The position numbers and the translations under genes were made by a program. From RUG11462 sp036308645 (GTDB taxonomy: Bacteria; Bacillota; Clostridia; Oscillospirales; Acutalibacteraceae), in contig JAXJVH010000018.1 in NCBI GenBank assembly GCA_036308645.1, positions 1 through 58,201 on the forward strand: a DNA stretch of 58,201 nt, read 5' to 3'. Below the pieces are notes generated by a model. That model did not search any database. It had not been told where the DNA came from and saw nothing but the letters and a program-made list of their open reading frames with translations. Positions 26,587 through 33,974 of the stretch are shown here, piece by piece; positions within the stretch are counted from its first letter, which is position 1, and each line of letters starts with the position of its first letter.

Positions 26587-26909
26587 TAGTGTAAACCTCC
26601 GTTATAAATTTCAATTTTACCTTTATACTCTTTAGCCAATTCGCTTATATGAAGTTTTAAGCCGTTTATAAGTAAATCTGTTTTGTCATCAGGTTGTTCT
26701 ACGGTTATTTTTAAATATCCGTCAAAAACTTTGATGTCAGATTTTACTTTCAGTATATCGGTTATGGTGTTTGCAGTCATAATAACTGCCGAGGATACTG
26801 CCGAGCAGACAAGCCTGCCTTCATCGTCGTTTGCGTCACTGGTAGAATGACCGCTGACTTCGTATCCCGTAAAATGTTCCTTATTAAAGTAAAGGACAAA
26901 CTTAGTCAT
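26586..26909 (-). CDS. prp: Ribosomal-processing cysteine protease Prp
   Basis: A 107-residue protease that trims the L27 N-terminal extension in Firmicutes. The catalytic pair sits in GHSTSDANDDEGRLVCSAVSSAV: His about residue 20 and Cys about residue 34. It lies between rplU and rpmA in the standard order and overlaps rpmA by one base. The substrate motif in L27 is intact, so the system looks functional. Confidence 0.92.
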   Translation of the reverse strand: MTKFVLYFNKEHFTGYEVSGHSTSDANDDEGRLVCSAVSSAVIMTANTITDILKVKSDIKVFDGYLKITVEQPDDKTDLLINGLKLHISELAKEYKGKIEIYNGGLH

Positions 26910-26911
26910 AA

Positions 26912-27277
26912 TTATTCAGCTGCTTCTTCTGCTGCTTCAGAACCGCCGAGAGCCTTGTTTACGGTAGCCTTTGTACCGATTGCAAGGATTTCAACCTTTG
27001 TATACGGCTGTCTGTGACCAAGTTTTCTTTTTTCATTTTTCTTTGGCTTGTAAGTGAAAACAGTAATTTTCTTGTCTTTACCCTGTTTTAACACTTTTGC
27101 ACCTACAACAGAAGTTGTGTAAGGAGTGCCTACTTTTGTGGTTTTGCCGTTGCTTGTGTATAAAACTTTGTCGAATACAACTGTTTCGCCTTCTGCAACG
27201 TCGATTTTTTCGATAAACACTACATCGCCCTTCTGAACTTTGTACTGCTTACCGCCTGTTTCAAAAATTGCGTACAT
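26912..27277 (-). CDS. rplU: Ribosomal protein L21
   Basis: A 121-residue 50S protein beginning MYAIFETGGKQYKVQKGDVVFIEK, with the conserved KNEKRKLGHRQPYTKVEI block. The C-terminal Ala/Glu-rich tail (GGSEAAEEAAE) extends beyond the usual ~103 residues, as in many Clostridia. First gene of the operon; two bases separate it from prp. Confidence 0.96.
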   Translation of the reverse strand: MYAIFETGGKQYKVQKGDVVFIEKIDVAEGETVVFDKVLYTSNGKTTKVGTPYTTSVVGAKVLKQGKDKKITVFTYKPKKNEKRKLGHRQPYTKVEILAIGTKATVNKALGGSEAAEEAAE

Positions 27278-27359
27278 AATTTTTCTTTCCTTTTTTTAAG
27301 ACTCGCTACTATGGGGCGAAGCAAAATGCTTACTTTATAAAATGCCCTTAATATGCGGC
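27278..27359 (-). promoter_or_regulatory. rplU 5' leader, possible L21 autoregulatory RNA
   Basis: About 80 nt lie between the promoter and rplU. The RNA contains AAGCATTTTGCTT and GGCATTTTATAAAGTAAGC segments that can fold locally, followed by an A/G-rich AAAAAAAGGAAAG binding site. Many Firmicutes carry an L21 leader RNA here that mimics the protein's rRNA site. I infer this from position only; the consensus could not be aligned. Confidence 0.4.
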
Positions 27360-27365
27360 TTGAAT

Positions 27366-27394
27366 ATTTTATCACAAACAGGCATAAAAGTCAA
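27366..27394 (-). promoter_or_regulatory. Promoter for rplU-prp-rpmA
   Basis: On the minus strand TTGACT (27394-27389), 17 bp, TAAAAT (27371-27366). Confidence 0.7.
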
Positions 27395-27464
27395 CATTTT
27401 TTAATGAAAAACTGAAAAAATTGTTTTAAATATTAAAAAAGAATATAAAAAGCAAAAATAATAC

Positions 27465-27493
27465 TTGTATTTTATATAAAGTTATGTTAAAAT
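27465..27493 (+). promoter_or_regulatory. Promoter for secG
   Basis: TTGTAT (27465-27470), 17 bp, TAAAAT (27488-27493), 43 bp before the ATG, which has GGAGG 11 bp upstream. Confidence 0.6.
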
Positions 27494-27535
27494 ATCTCTG
27501 TTAATTGAAAAATACTATGTACGGAGGTTAAAGAT

Positions 27536-27787
27536 ATGGTTTGGTATGATTATGTACTCGGCGGCGTACTTATTGTTTTGGCTCTTATAATTATCGCTGT
27601 TATTCTTTTGCAGGAAGGCAGAAGAAAAGGTATTTCAGGCGTTATCGCCGGCGGTGCTGATACATTCCTTTCTAAAGGTAAGGCTAAAGCTGTTGACGCA
27701 GTTCTTGCAAAATGGACTAAATATATTGCTATGATTTTTATGCTGCTTGTAGTAGTTTGTTTTGCATTAAGTATTATTTTAAAATAA
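27536..27787 (+). CDS. secG: Preprotein translocase subunit SecG
   Basis: An 83-residue membrane protein with two helices (about 7-27 and 58-80). The conserved cytoplasmic segment LLQEGRRKGISGVIAGGADTF lies between them. SecG sits beside SecYE and improves SecA-driven export. It has its own promoter and terminator. Confidence 0.92.
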   Translation: MVWYDYVLGGVLIVLALIIIAVILLQEGRRKGISGVIAGGADTFLSKGKAKAVDAVLAKWTKYIAMIFMLLVVVCFALSIILK

Positions 27788-27815
27788 GTATAATAAGTAT
27801 TTTATTAAAAAATTT

Positions 27816-27848
27816 GACTGTTTCGCTTTTGCGAGGCAGTCTTTTTTT
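27816..27848 (+). terminator. Terminator after secG
   Basis: The stem GACTGTTTCGC/GCGAGGCAGTC (with G-U pairs) and a 4-base loop are followed by seven T. Confidence 0.85.
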
Positions 27849-27862
27849 GCGCATAAAATTTT

Positions 27863-27893
27863 AAAGGCAGACTTTTTTAAAGTCCGCCTTTAA
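27863..27893 (-). terminator. Terminator after icd
   Basis: The stem AAAGGCAGACT/AGTCCGCCTTT (one G-U) lies 18 bp downstream of the icd stop on the minus strand. Confidence 0.7.
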
Positions 27894-27908
27894 GATTGAT
27901 ATTAATAA

Positions 27909-29120
27909 TTACATTAATTTTTTAAGTCTTTCATTTACCTCTAATAAGAACTGTTCGGTATTTACCTTTTTCTTATTTTCAAGCGTTGAAAGAAGATAAA
28001 GGTCGCCGGTCATAACGCCCTCTTCAATAGTCTGGATAGTGGCTTTTTCAAGATTATCGGCAAATTTAACAAGGTCGGGAGTGTTGTCAAGCTCGCCTCT
28101 TTTACGAAGAGCGCCTGTCCAAGCAAAGAGAGTTGCAACAGAGTTTGTCGAAGTTTCTTCGCCTTTTAAATGTTTGTAATAGTGGCGCTGAACAGTTCCG
28201 TGAGCAGCCTCATATTCATAAACGCCGTCAGGTGAAACAAGAACCGATGTCATCATAGCAAGCGAACCGTAAGCGGTAGCAACCATATCGCTCATAACGT
28301 CGCCGTCGTAGTTCTTACAAGCCCAAATGTAACCGCCCTCGGAACGGATAACACGTGCTACAGCGTCATCAATAAGAGTGTAGAAATATTCGATGCCTGC
28401 GGCTTCAAACTTATCTTTATACTCGTTTTCGTAAATTTCGGCGAAAATATCTTTAAATCTGTGGTCGTATTTTTTAGAAATAGTATCTTTGGTAGCAAAC
28501 CATAAATCTTTTTTCATATCAAGCGCATAGTTAAAGCAACTTCTTGCAAATGATGAAATAGATTTATCGGTATTATGAAGTCCTTGAATAATGCCTGAAG
28601 TTCCGTCAAACTGATGGATTAATTCGCGTGTTTCGTTGCCGTCTTTGTCAGTGCAAACAAGTTCGCATTTTGAACCATCCGGAACCTGCATTTCGGTGTT
28701 TTTGTAAACATCGCCGTAAGCGTGACGGGCAATGGTGATAGGCTTTGTCCAAGTAGGAATAAAAGGTGTAATGCCTTTTACGAGAATCGGTGTTCTGAAA
28801 ACAGTACCGTCAAGCATTGCACGAATAGTGCCGTTAGGTGATTTCCACATCTCTTTAAGATTATATTCAGGCATTCTTGCAGCGTTAGGAGTGATAGTAG
28901 CGCATTTTACTGCAACACCGTATTTTTTGGTAGCGTTTGCCGAATCAATAGTTACCTGGTCGTTGGTTTCGTTTCTGTATTCAAGACCTAAATCATAGTA
29001 CTCTGATTTTAAGTCAACATAAGGAAGTATTAAAATATCCTTAATCATTTTCCAGATGATTCTGGTCATTTCATCGCCGTCCATCTCAACAAGCGGTGTT
29101 TTCATTTCAATTTTGCTCAT
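27909..29120 (-). CDS. icd: NADP-dependent isocitrate dehydrogenase
   Basis: A 403-residue enzyme of the dimeric, eukaryote-like NADP-IDH branch: it opens KTPLVEMDGDEMTRIIW and has the isocitrate-binding SPNGTIRAMLDGTVFR and LIDDAVARVIRSEGGYIWACKNYDGDVMSD. It oxidises isocitrate to 2-oxoglutarate and supplies NADPH. It follows xpt by 40 bp on the same strand and may share its transcript. A GAAAGGGTGC site precedes the ATG. No citrate synthase or aconitase gene is in the window. Confidence 0.95.
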   Translation of the reverse strand: MSKIEMKTPLVEMDGDEMTRIIWKMIKDILILPYVDLKSEYYDLGLEYRNETNDQVTIDSANATKKYGVAVKCATITPNAARMPEYNLKEMWKSPNGTIRAMLDGTVFRTPILVKGITPFIPTWTKPITIARHAYGDVYKNTEMQVPDGSKCELVCTDKDGNETRELIHQFDGTSGIIQGLHNTDKSISSFARSCFNYALDMKKDLWFATKDTISKKYDHRFKDIFAEIYENEYKDKFEAAGIEYFYTLIDDAVARVIRSEGGYIWACKNYDGDVMSDMVATAYGSLAMMTSVLVSPDGVYEYEAAHGTVQRHYYKHLKGEETSTNSVATLFAWTGALRKRGELDNTPDLVKFADNLEKATIQTIEEGVMTGDLYLLSTLENKKKVNTEQFLLEVNERLKKLM

Positions 29121-29160
29121 TTTAAAGCACCCTTTCTTTAAAAAATATAATTAATGTTAA

Positions 29161-29739
29161 TTAATCAGTAAATTCAATGCCGTCTTCATAGCTCATAGAC
29201 TTAATACGGGCAAGTGATTCGCAGCGAATGCCGTAATCATCTCTGATAATTTTTCCGCCCTCCTGAAAAGCCTTTTCAATTACAATGCCTGCGCCTACGA
29301 CTTCTGCTTTTGCGTCACGAACAAGATTAATAAGTCCGATAAGCGCATTTCCTTTTGCCAAAAAGTCATCTATTATAAGTATTCTTTCGCCCTCGTGTAA
29401 AAATTCTTTTGAAAGAATAATATCATAAGTAGTGCCGTGTGTAAACGATTCAACCTTTGAGGTGTAAACATCGCCGTAAATGTTCTTGGTTTTGGTTTTT
29501 TTAGCGAAAACAACAGGAACGTCAAAATACTGCGCGGCTATACAGGCAATGCCTATGCCTGACGCCTCAATTGTAAGAATTTTATCAATTTTTTCATCTT
29601 TATAGAGTCTTTTAAACTCTTTTCCGATTTCATTCATAAATTTAACATCAATCTGGTGATTTAAAAATGAATCGACTTTTAAAATATTTCCGATAGCGAC
29701 ATGACCGTCTTTTAAAATTTTTTCTTCCAATGCTTTCAT
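29161..29739 (-). CDS. xpt: Xanthine phosphoribosyltransferase
   Basis: A 192-residue purine salvage enzyme converting xanthine and PRPP to XMP. The start MKALEEKI at 29739 aligns with B. subtilis Xpt; longer in-frame versions run into the promoter. Conserved blocks are LKVDSFLNHQID, TIEASGIG, VPVVFAKK, the PRPP loop ILIIDDFLAKGNAL and GIVIEKAFQEGG. B. subtilis xpt has a guanine riboswitch; no purine-riboswitch core was found here. Confidence 0.92.
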   Translation of the reverse strand: MKALEEKILKDGHVAIGNILKVDSFLNHQIDVKFMNEIGKEFKRLYKDEKIDKILTIEASGIGIACIAAQYFDVPVVFAKKTKTKNIYGDVYTSKVESFTHGTTYDIILSKEFLHEGERILIIDDFLAKGNALIGLINLVRDAKAEVVGAGIVIEKAFQEGGKIIRDDYGIRCESLARIKSMSYEDGIEFTD

Positions 29740-29773
29740 AATCCTAAAACTCCAAAATAAAATTAATAAATTA

Positions 29774-29802
29774 ATTTTATCAAATTTTCGCTTAAAAATC
29801 AA
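29774..29802 (-). promoter_or_regulatory. Promoter for xpt(-icd)
   Basis: On the minus strand TTGATT (29802-29797), 17 bp, TAAAAT (29779-29774), about 35 bp before the xpt start codon. The short leader leaves no room for a riboswitch. Confidence 0.65.
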
Positions 29803-29853
29803 TACAAAATCAAGATATTTTTGCATTTTAAATTTACTTTTCAAATATTTTAA

Positions 29854-29882
29854 TTGTTTTTACTGCCTTTATATGGTATAAT
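29854..29882 (+). promoter_or_regulatory. Promoter for the GH13 gene
   Basis: TTGTTT (29854-29859), 17 bp, perfect TATAAT (29877-29882), 28 bp before the ATG. It is divergent from the xpt promoter. Confidence 0.65.
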
Positions 29883-29910
29883 AACAAAAAAATTTTTGAG
29901 GTTTGATTTT

Positions 29911-31215
29911 ATGTGGTTTAATGAAAGCGTTTTTTATCAAATTTATCCTTTAGGTTTTTGCGGTGCGCCGCAGCAAAACGACGGGGTACAGGAAAGCAGA
30001 ATTTTAAAGGTGAATAATTGGGTGGAGCATATTAAAAAATTAGGTGCAAACGCAATATATTTCAGCCCTGTTTTTGAGAGCGACGCACACGGATACGATA
30101 CAAGAGATTATCTTAAAATAGATTGTCGATTGGGAACAAATGAAGATTTTAAAACGGTTTGCGATAATCTTCATAACAACGGAATAAAAGTTGTTTTGGA
30201 CGGCGTTTTTAATCACGTCGGCAGGGGATTTTGGGCGTTTAAAGATGTGCAGGAAAAGAAGTGGGACAGCGCTTATAAGGATTGGTTTATCATCAATTTT
30301 GACGGAAACAGCGCTTATAACGACGGATTTTGGTATGAGGGCTGGGAAGGTCATTTTGAACTTGTGAAACTTAACCTTAAAAATCCGCAGGTTGTAGACT
30401 ATCTTATCGATTGCGTTAAAAAATGGACAGAGTGGTTTGATATTGACGGACTACGTCTTGACGTTGCTTACTGTCTTGATGAGGATTTTCTTCGCAGACT
30501 GCGTTATGAATGTAAACAGTTAAAGCCTGATTTCTTTATTTTAGGCGAAATGCTGCATGGCGACTATAACCGCCTTGTTAATGATGCAATGCTTGACAGT
30601 TGCACGAATTACGAGTGCTATAAGGGACTGTATTCAAGTTTTAATTCTATGAATATGTTTGAGATTGCACATAGCATTGCCAGACAGTTCGGACCTGAAA
30701 ACTGGACTTTATACAAGGGTAAACGTTTAATGTGTTTTGCCGATAATCACGATGTTGAGCGAGTTGCAAGCATTTTGACAAATGCAAAACATTTAAAGCC
30801 GCTTTACGGACTTTTATTTGCAATGCCGGGTATTCCTTGCGTTTATTACGGTAGCGAATGGGGAACAGAGGGCAAAAAATCAGATGGCGACAATGCTTTA
30901 AGGGTATCCTTTGATAATCCGCAGGAGAATGATTTAACTGAATTTATTTCAAAAGCCGCCCTTGCTCACAAACAGGAAAAGGCGCTTTGTTACGGCGATT
31001 ATAAAATGTTGTTACTCACTAATAAGCAGTATATTTTTGAACGCAGTTGCTACGGTGAGCGAGTTATAATCGCAATAAATGCCGATGAAAACGAATTTGT
31101 GGCTCATTTCAACGCCGACGCAGGCTGCGCTACCGATTTGCTTACCGGAAACCCTCATGACTTCGGCGCGGGCAGTAATTTACCGCCGTATTCGGTAAGT
31201 TATTGGAAAATTTAA
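29911..31215 (+). CDS. GH13 alpha-amylase-family glycosidase
   Basis: A 434-residue cytoplasmic enzyme (no signal peptide). The ATG at 29911 has GAGGT 8 bp upstream. The four GH13 regions are readable: DGVFNH (97-102), GLRLDVA with nucleophile Asp184, GEM with acid/base Glu213, and ADNHD with Asp281. It is shorter than typical neopullulanases and lacks their N-terminal domain. It probably splits alpha-1,4 (or alpha-1,6) linked maltodextrins inside the cell. Exact specificity is not clear. Confidence 0.9.
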   Translation: MWFNESVFYQIYPLGFCGAPQQNDGVQESRILKVNNWVEHIKKLGANAIYFSPVFESDAHGYDTRDYLKIDCRLGTNEDFKTVCDNLHNNGIKVVLDGVFNHVGRGFWAFKDVQEKKWDSAYKDWFIINFDGNSAYNDGFWYEGWEGHFELVKLNLKNPQVVDYLIDCVKKWTEWFDIDGLRLDVAYCLDEDFLRRLRYECKQLKPDFFILGEMLHGDYNRLVNDAMLDSCTNYECYKGLYSSFNSMNMFEIAHSIARQFGPENWTLYKGKRLMCFADNHDVERVASILTNAKHLKPLYGLLFAMPGIPCVYYGSEWGTEGKKSDGDNALRVSFDNPQENDLTEFISKAALAHKQEKALCYGDYKMLLLTNKQYIFERSCYGERVIIAINADENEFVAHFNADAGCATDLLTGNPHDFGAGSNLPPYSVSYWKI

Positions 31216-31246
31216 AATATTAAATTATCATAATAATGATACGAAT

Positions 31247-31642
31247 ATGAAAGTTAAAAACACTTTAAGAGAAAAGATTCTTGAGTATGTAAAAGAAAAC
31301 TTTGGTACATCTCCTGAATACTTGTGGCAGAAAACTCCTGATACTGCGGTTTTGCGGCATAGTGAAAATAAAAAATGGTATGCGGTTGTTATGGATATTC
31401 CTAAAAGGAAACTGGGTATTGACAGCGATGAATTTGTAGATATAATCAATGTAAAATGCGATCCTATTTTAATTTCTTCGTTGCTTAATAACAAAGGATA
31501 TTTTCCTGCATATCACTTGAATAAAACTTATTGGATTTCTGTTTTGCTTGATAAAACCGTCGGTTTAGAGGAAATAATAAGTTTAATTAATTTCAGTTAC
31601 GAACTTACATTATCAACCCATTACCCAAAAAACAGTCGGTAG
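31247..31642 (+). CDS. MmcQ/YjbR family protein
   Basis: A 131-residue protein with the YjbR cyteine-free fold pattern: YAVVMDIPKRKLG, INVKCDPILISSLLNNKGYFPAYHLNKTYWISVLLD, and a final helix. Members have a double-wing DNA-binding-like fold, but function is unproven. No good ribosome binding site lies before the ATG. The last codons run into repeated sequence: the ACCCATTACCCAAAA end is echoed about 95 bp downstream (ACATATTACCCAAAA), so the C-terminus may have been altered by a repeat insertion. Confidence 0.8.
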   Translation: MKVKNTLREKILEYVKENFGTSPEYLWQKTPDTAVLRHSENKKWYAVVMDIPKRKLGIDSDEFVDIINVKCDPILISSLLNNKGYFPAYHLNKTYWISVLLDKTVGLEEIISLINFSYELTLSTHYPKNSR

Positions 31643-31800
31643 CACCGACGGGCAAGACAATCATTATATGTTTTAATGTGATTTTATAGTTTACTGGGCT
31701 TACTTTGGCAACATATTACCCAAAAGGCTTGTACTACGTCATTCTGAGCGAGCCGTTAGGCGCAGTCTAAGAATCTTAACTAAAATCTTAAAAAATCCCA
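31643..31800 (+). other. Non-coding stretch with degenerate repeat pieces
   Basis: No gene is visible. It holds a GTCGGT/ACCGAC hairpin (31632-31648), a second copy of the ATTACCCAAAA motif (about 31713-31723), and at 31739-31780 a degenerate copy of a motif that starts GTCATTCTGAGCGAGCC and ends AGAATCTT. The last resembles a dispersed repeat I know from other gut Firmicutes; only one copy is in this window. Confidence 0.45.
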
Positions 31801-31820
31801 TTGTAAAACTAAATATGAAT

Positions 31821-31857
31821 AAAAACTCCCGATTGATTTTGTAATCGGGAGTTTTTT
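31821..31857. terminator. Bidirectional terminator between MmcQ/YjbR and VOC genes
   Basis: The stem AAAACTCCCGATT/AATCGGGAGTTTT has an 8-base loop and A/T-rich flanks on both sides. It can serve both converging transcripts. Confidence 0.85.
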
Positions 31858-31907
31858 GGAAGTACTTTAAACTTTGAAACCACAGAGATAATTTGATAAA
31901 TCGGAAG

Positions 31908-32366
31908 TTATCGCATACAGGCATTGACAAATTTCATAGGTACATCCATGCGTTCTGCTACCTGTTCTGGTGTCATTCCACTATTTAAGAAACGCTTACA
32001 TACTATTTTAATGTTCTCACCAACTTCGATAATATGTTTATCTGGGTCATAGAAACGAACAACACGCTGTCCCCATGAATGTTCTACAATAGGGTGGACA
32101 TATTCAACATCATATTCTTTCAACTTATCCGCAAATTCGTCAAAATTATCTTCTTCAAAGTAAATTTCAAAGTTATTGCCACCAAAAGAAATATCGCTTT
32201 TTCCAATAAAGTCTTTATATGTTTCAACTGTTTGCAAAGCCAAACCGCCGGTTAAAGTTTTATTTGCTCCAAAATCCATAATCACATGAAACCCGAAAAC
32301 CTTTTTATAAAACTCAACTGATTTATCTATATCGGTTACTACTAACATTGGATTTTTCATTTTCAT
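31908..32366 (-). CDS. VOC (glyoxalase/bleomycin-resistance) protein with C-terminal helix-turn-helix-like tail
   Basis: A 152-residue protein. A GGAGGT site 8 bp upstream fixes the ATG at 32366. Residues 1-120 form a single VOC domain: PMLVVTDIDKSVEFYKKVFGF, FEIYFEE, YVHPIVEHSWGQRVVRFYDPDKHIIEVGE (metal-site Glu). The last ~25 residues, GMTPEQVAERMDVPMKFVNACM, look like a helix-turn-helix module joined to it. The substrate is unknown. It is the first gene of the accessory island. Confidence 0.82.
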   Translation of the reverse strand: MKMKNPMLVVTDIDKSVEFYKKVFGFHVIMDFGANKTLTGGLALQTVETYKDFIGKSDISFGGNNFEIYFEEDNFDEFADKLKEYDVEYVHPIVEHSWGQRVVRFYDPDKHIIEVGENIKIVCKRFLNSGMTPEQVAERMDVPMKFVNACMR

Positions 32367-32429
32367 TTTCGCTACCTCCACAAATCCCTATTTATCAATT
32401 TGATTATACTATAAAAACTCGTAAAAATG

Positions 32430-32558
32430 AATGCGTTGCAGTATATCATCAAGCCGACAGATATGCACACATAAAGGTGTGATGAGATACAACACGGCTT
32501 TGCCGTGTTGATGATATACACGCTGACGCGTAATGATATACCAAGCCTGTCGGCTTGG
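32430..32558. repeat. Hairpin array A (constant linker TATATCATCA)
   Basis: Small inverted repeats with unrelated arms are joined by a constant ~10-base linker, TATATCATCA on the left and its complement TGATGATATA on the right. Modules include CACAC..GTGTG, AACACGG..CCGTGTT and ACGC..GCGT. An outer pair AAGCCGACAG (32451-32460) / CTGTCGGCTT (32547-32556) encloses them, giving a branched palindrome. It is a shorter version of array B at 33975-34154 (same orientation). The first module is degenerate (AATGCGTTGCA versus AATGCGAAGCATT). Confidence 0.85.
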
Positions 32559-32560
32559 AT

Positions 32561-32595
32561 AAAAAAACTCCTGTTCCGAAGAACAGGAGCTTTTT
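32561..32595 (-). terminator. Terminator after the HIT gene, adjoining hairpin array A
   Basis: The stem CTCCTGTTC/GAACAGGAG has loop CGAA, with seven T on the minus-strand exit side. The same terminator is at 34157-34190 after the tRNA operon, but there its loop is TTCG, the reverse complement. Confidence 0.85.
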
Positions 32596-32657
32596 GTGTT
32601 TACAACTTGTTTTTGTCAAAAATTGAAATCGCTCAAAACAGCCCAATAAATTGGAAT

Positions 32658-33059
32658 TTATCGAATACTAAGTTTTTGGAAGAGTTCTTCTATCTCGCAC
32701 TTTGCTCCATCAAACTTGGGCCAAGCATCAATGCCATCTCCATGCTTACGAGGGATGATATGAATATGAAAGTGTGGTACTGATTGACCTGCACTCTCAT
32801 CACTTGCATTCAACAGATTCACTCCGTCATATCCACAATTTTCAACGCAGTAATTCGCAATCTTTTTCACCGTTGTCATCAAGCACCCCAGAGTCTCGGC
32901 ATCGCAATCCAGAATACATTTCACATGCTTCTTGGGTATTGCAACCATGTGTCCGTCCACATCTTTCGCAATATCCATGAATACCAATGTGTGTTCGTCC
33001 TCATATACTTTCATGCTTGGGATATCGCTATTTACTATCTTACAAAATACACAATCCAT
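32658..33059 (-). CDS. HIT family nucleotide-binding protein
   Basis: A 133-residue protein: CVFCKIVNSDIPSMKVYED at the start and the histidine triad HFHIHIIPRKHGDG near residue 100. HIT proteins hydrolyse or transfer nucleotidyl groups from AMP-like substrates. The ATG at 33059 has CGGAGGT 11 bp upstream; the longer in-frame version crosses the promoter. Codon use is somewhat more GC-rich than the neighbours, and the gene is flanked on both sides by hairpin arrays, so recent acquisition is plausible. Confidence 0.9.
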   Translation of the reverse strand: MDCVFCKIVNSDIPSMKVYEDEHTLVFMDIAKDVDGHMVAIPKKHVKCILDCDAETLGCLMTTVKKIANYCVENCGYDGVNLLNASDESAGQSVPHFHIHIIPRKHGDGIDAWPKFDGAKCEIEELFQKLSIR

Positions 33060-33096
33060 CGTGATTGACCTCCGTAAATTCTTGTTTGTAGGGCTG

Positions 33097-33125
33097 ATTA
33101 TATCACACATAATCTGAAATTACAA
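33097..33125 (-). promoter_or_regulatory. Promoter for the HIT gene
   Basis: On the minus strand TTGTAA (33125-33120), 17 bp, perfect TATAAT (33102-33097). Confidence 0.7.
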
Positions 33126-33146
33126 TCGGGTGCGATTAAAATCCGT

Positions 33147-33322
33147 TTGCCCGTAGGGCAACTTCATTGTGCCGTCAGGCACACTTCAATGGCGTAGCCA
33201 CTTCATTTGCCGAAGGACAACTTCATTCGTTTATGTCCGCAAGCGGAATGAAGTTGACAGCAAACTGTCAAATGAAGTACTCGCTTCGCTCGTAATGAAG
33301 TTATGTCCTGCGGACATAAATG
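33147..33322. repeat. Hairpin array C (constant linker CTTCATT)
   Basis: At least eight mini-hairpins are separated by CTTCATT in the left half and its complement AATGAAG in the right half, so the array is itself roughly palindromic. Modules in order: TTGCCC-GTA-GGGCAA, GTGCC-GTCA-GGCAC, TGGC-GTA-GCCA, TTGCCGAAGGACAA (decayed), TCCGC-AA-GCGGA, TTGACAG-CAAA-CTGTCAA, TACTCGCTTCGCTCGTA (imperfect), TTATGTCC-TGC-GGACATAA. Arm sequences are unrelated to each other; only the linker is kept. It lies between the lipoprotein terminator and the HIT promoter. Confidence 0.85.
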
Positions 33323-33352
33323 AAAAATCCAAGTCCGTAGACTTGATTTTTT
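33323..33352 (-). terminator. Terminator after the lipoprotein gene, adjoining hairpin array C
   Basis: The stem AAAATC(C)AAGTC/GACTTGATTTT has one bulge and loop CGTA, with a T run on the minus-strand exit side. It lies about 60 bp after the lipoprotein stop codon and is also the last module of array C. Confidence 0.7.
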
Positions 33353-33410
33353 GGCAGTACGTCTCATTATAGAACCACTAACACTAGATTTAATTTTTAT
33401 TAAAACATCA

Positions 33411-33926
33411 TCAGGTTTGGTCTATCCTGATGTCAATAGATTTAATTATATGATTTTTTGCATATTCATACCCTGATGACTTGCGAATGTAGTGAAAAAA
33501 GTTTTCACTGGTATCATCACTCCATAAAGTATCTTGCAGTTCACGGTTCGCTTCATCAGGCGAAAACATCAAACTTACACGAAGTTGGTAATACTCACCT
33601 TCTCCATCCGGATATTGTCTTACCAAATCAAAGTAAAATAATTCCTCACCGGTAAAATCATAAACACCATATTCAAGCAATAAAAGGTCTTCTTCTACAG
33701 GAGTTTTACACATTTCTTCAAAGACATTTATAATATCATCTACTGTATTATCAGTTGAGATATTGTCTTTTAAAAATTTTAATAATGACACACTATCCAC
33801 CTCATTATATGATTTATTTGCATTCAATGTTGTATTTTTATTTGAAATAATGTCATCATTCAAACCACAACCTGAAAAAATGAAAATCAAAATTAAAACG
33901 AAAACAACGGCAATTGATTTTTTCAT
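33411..33926 (-). CDS. Predicted lipoprotein, unknown function
   Basis: A 171-residue secreted protein. A Lys-Lys start, a hydrophobic core and the lipobox FSGC (Cys20) predict lipid anchoring outside the membrane. The mature part is acidic and mixed alpha/beta, with YQLRVSLMFSPDEANRELQDTLW, and I recognise no family. A GGAAGTGAT site precedes the ATG, with TATAAT about 20 bp further upstream. It sits between hairpin arrays B and C. Confidence 0.75.
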   Translation of the reverse strand: MKKSIAVVFVLILIFIFSGCGLNDDIISNKNTTLNANKSYNEVDSVSLLKFLKDNISTDNTVDDIINVFEEMCKTPVEEDLLLLEYGVYDFTGEELFYFDLVRQYPDGEGEYYQLRVSLMFSPDEANRELQDTLWSDDTSENFFHYIRKSSGYEYAKNHIIKSIDIRIDQT

Positions 33927-33974
33927 ACAATCACTTCCTTATTTTTAATTATAATACAAATTTGCAATAAAATC

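Noticed and set aside
29740..29800. Guanine riboswitch before xpt, as in B. subtilis
   Set aside because: Only ~35 nt lie between the promoter and the start codon, and no purine-riboswitch core was found.
31739..31780. GTCATTCTGAGCG motif as a separate mobile element
   Set aside because: Only one degenerate copy is present, with no inverted ends or duplication, so it is recorded only within the non-coding stretch.
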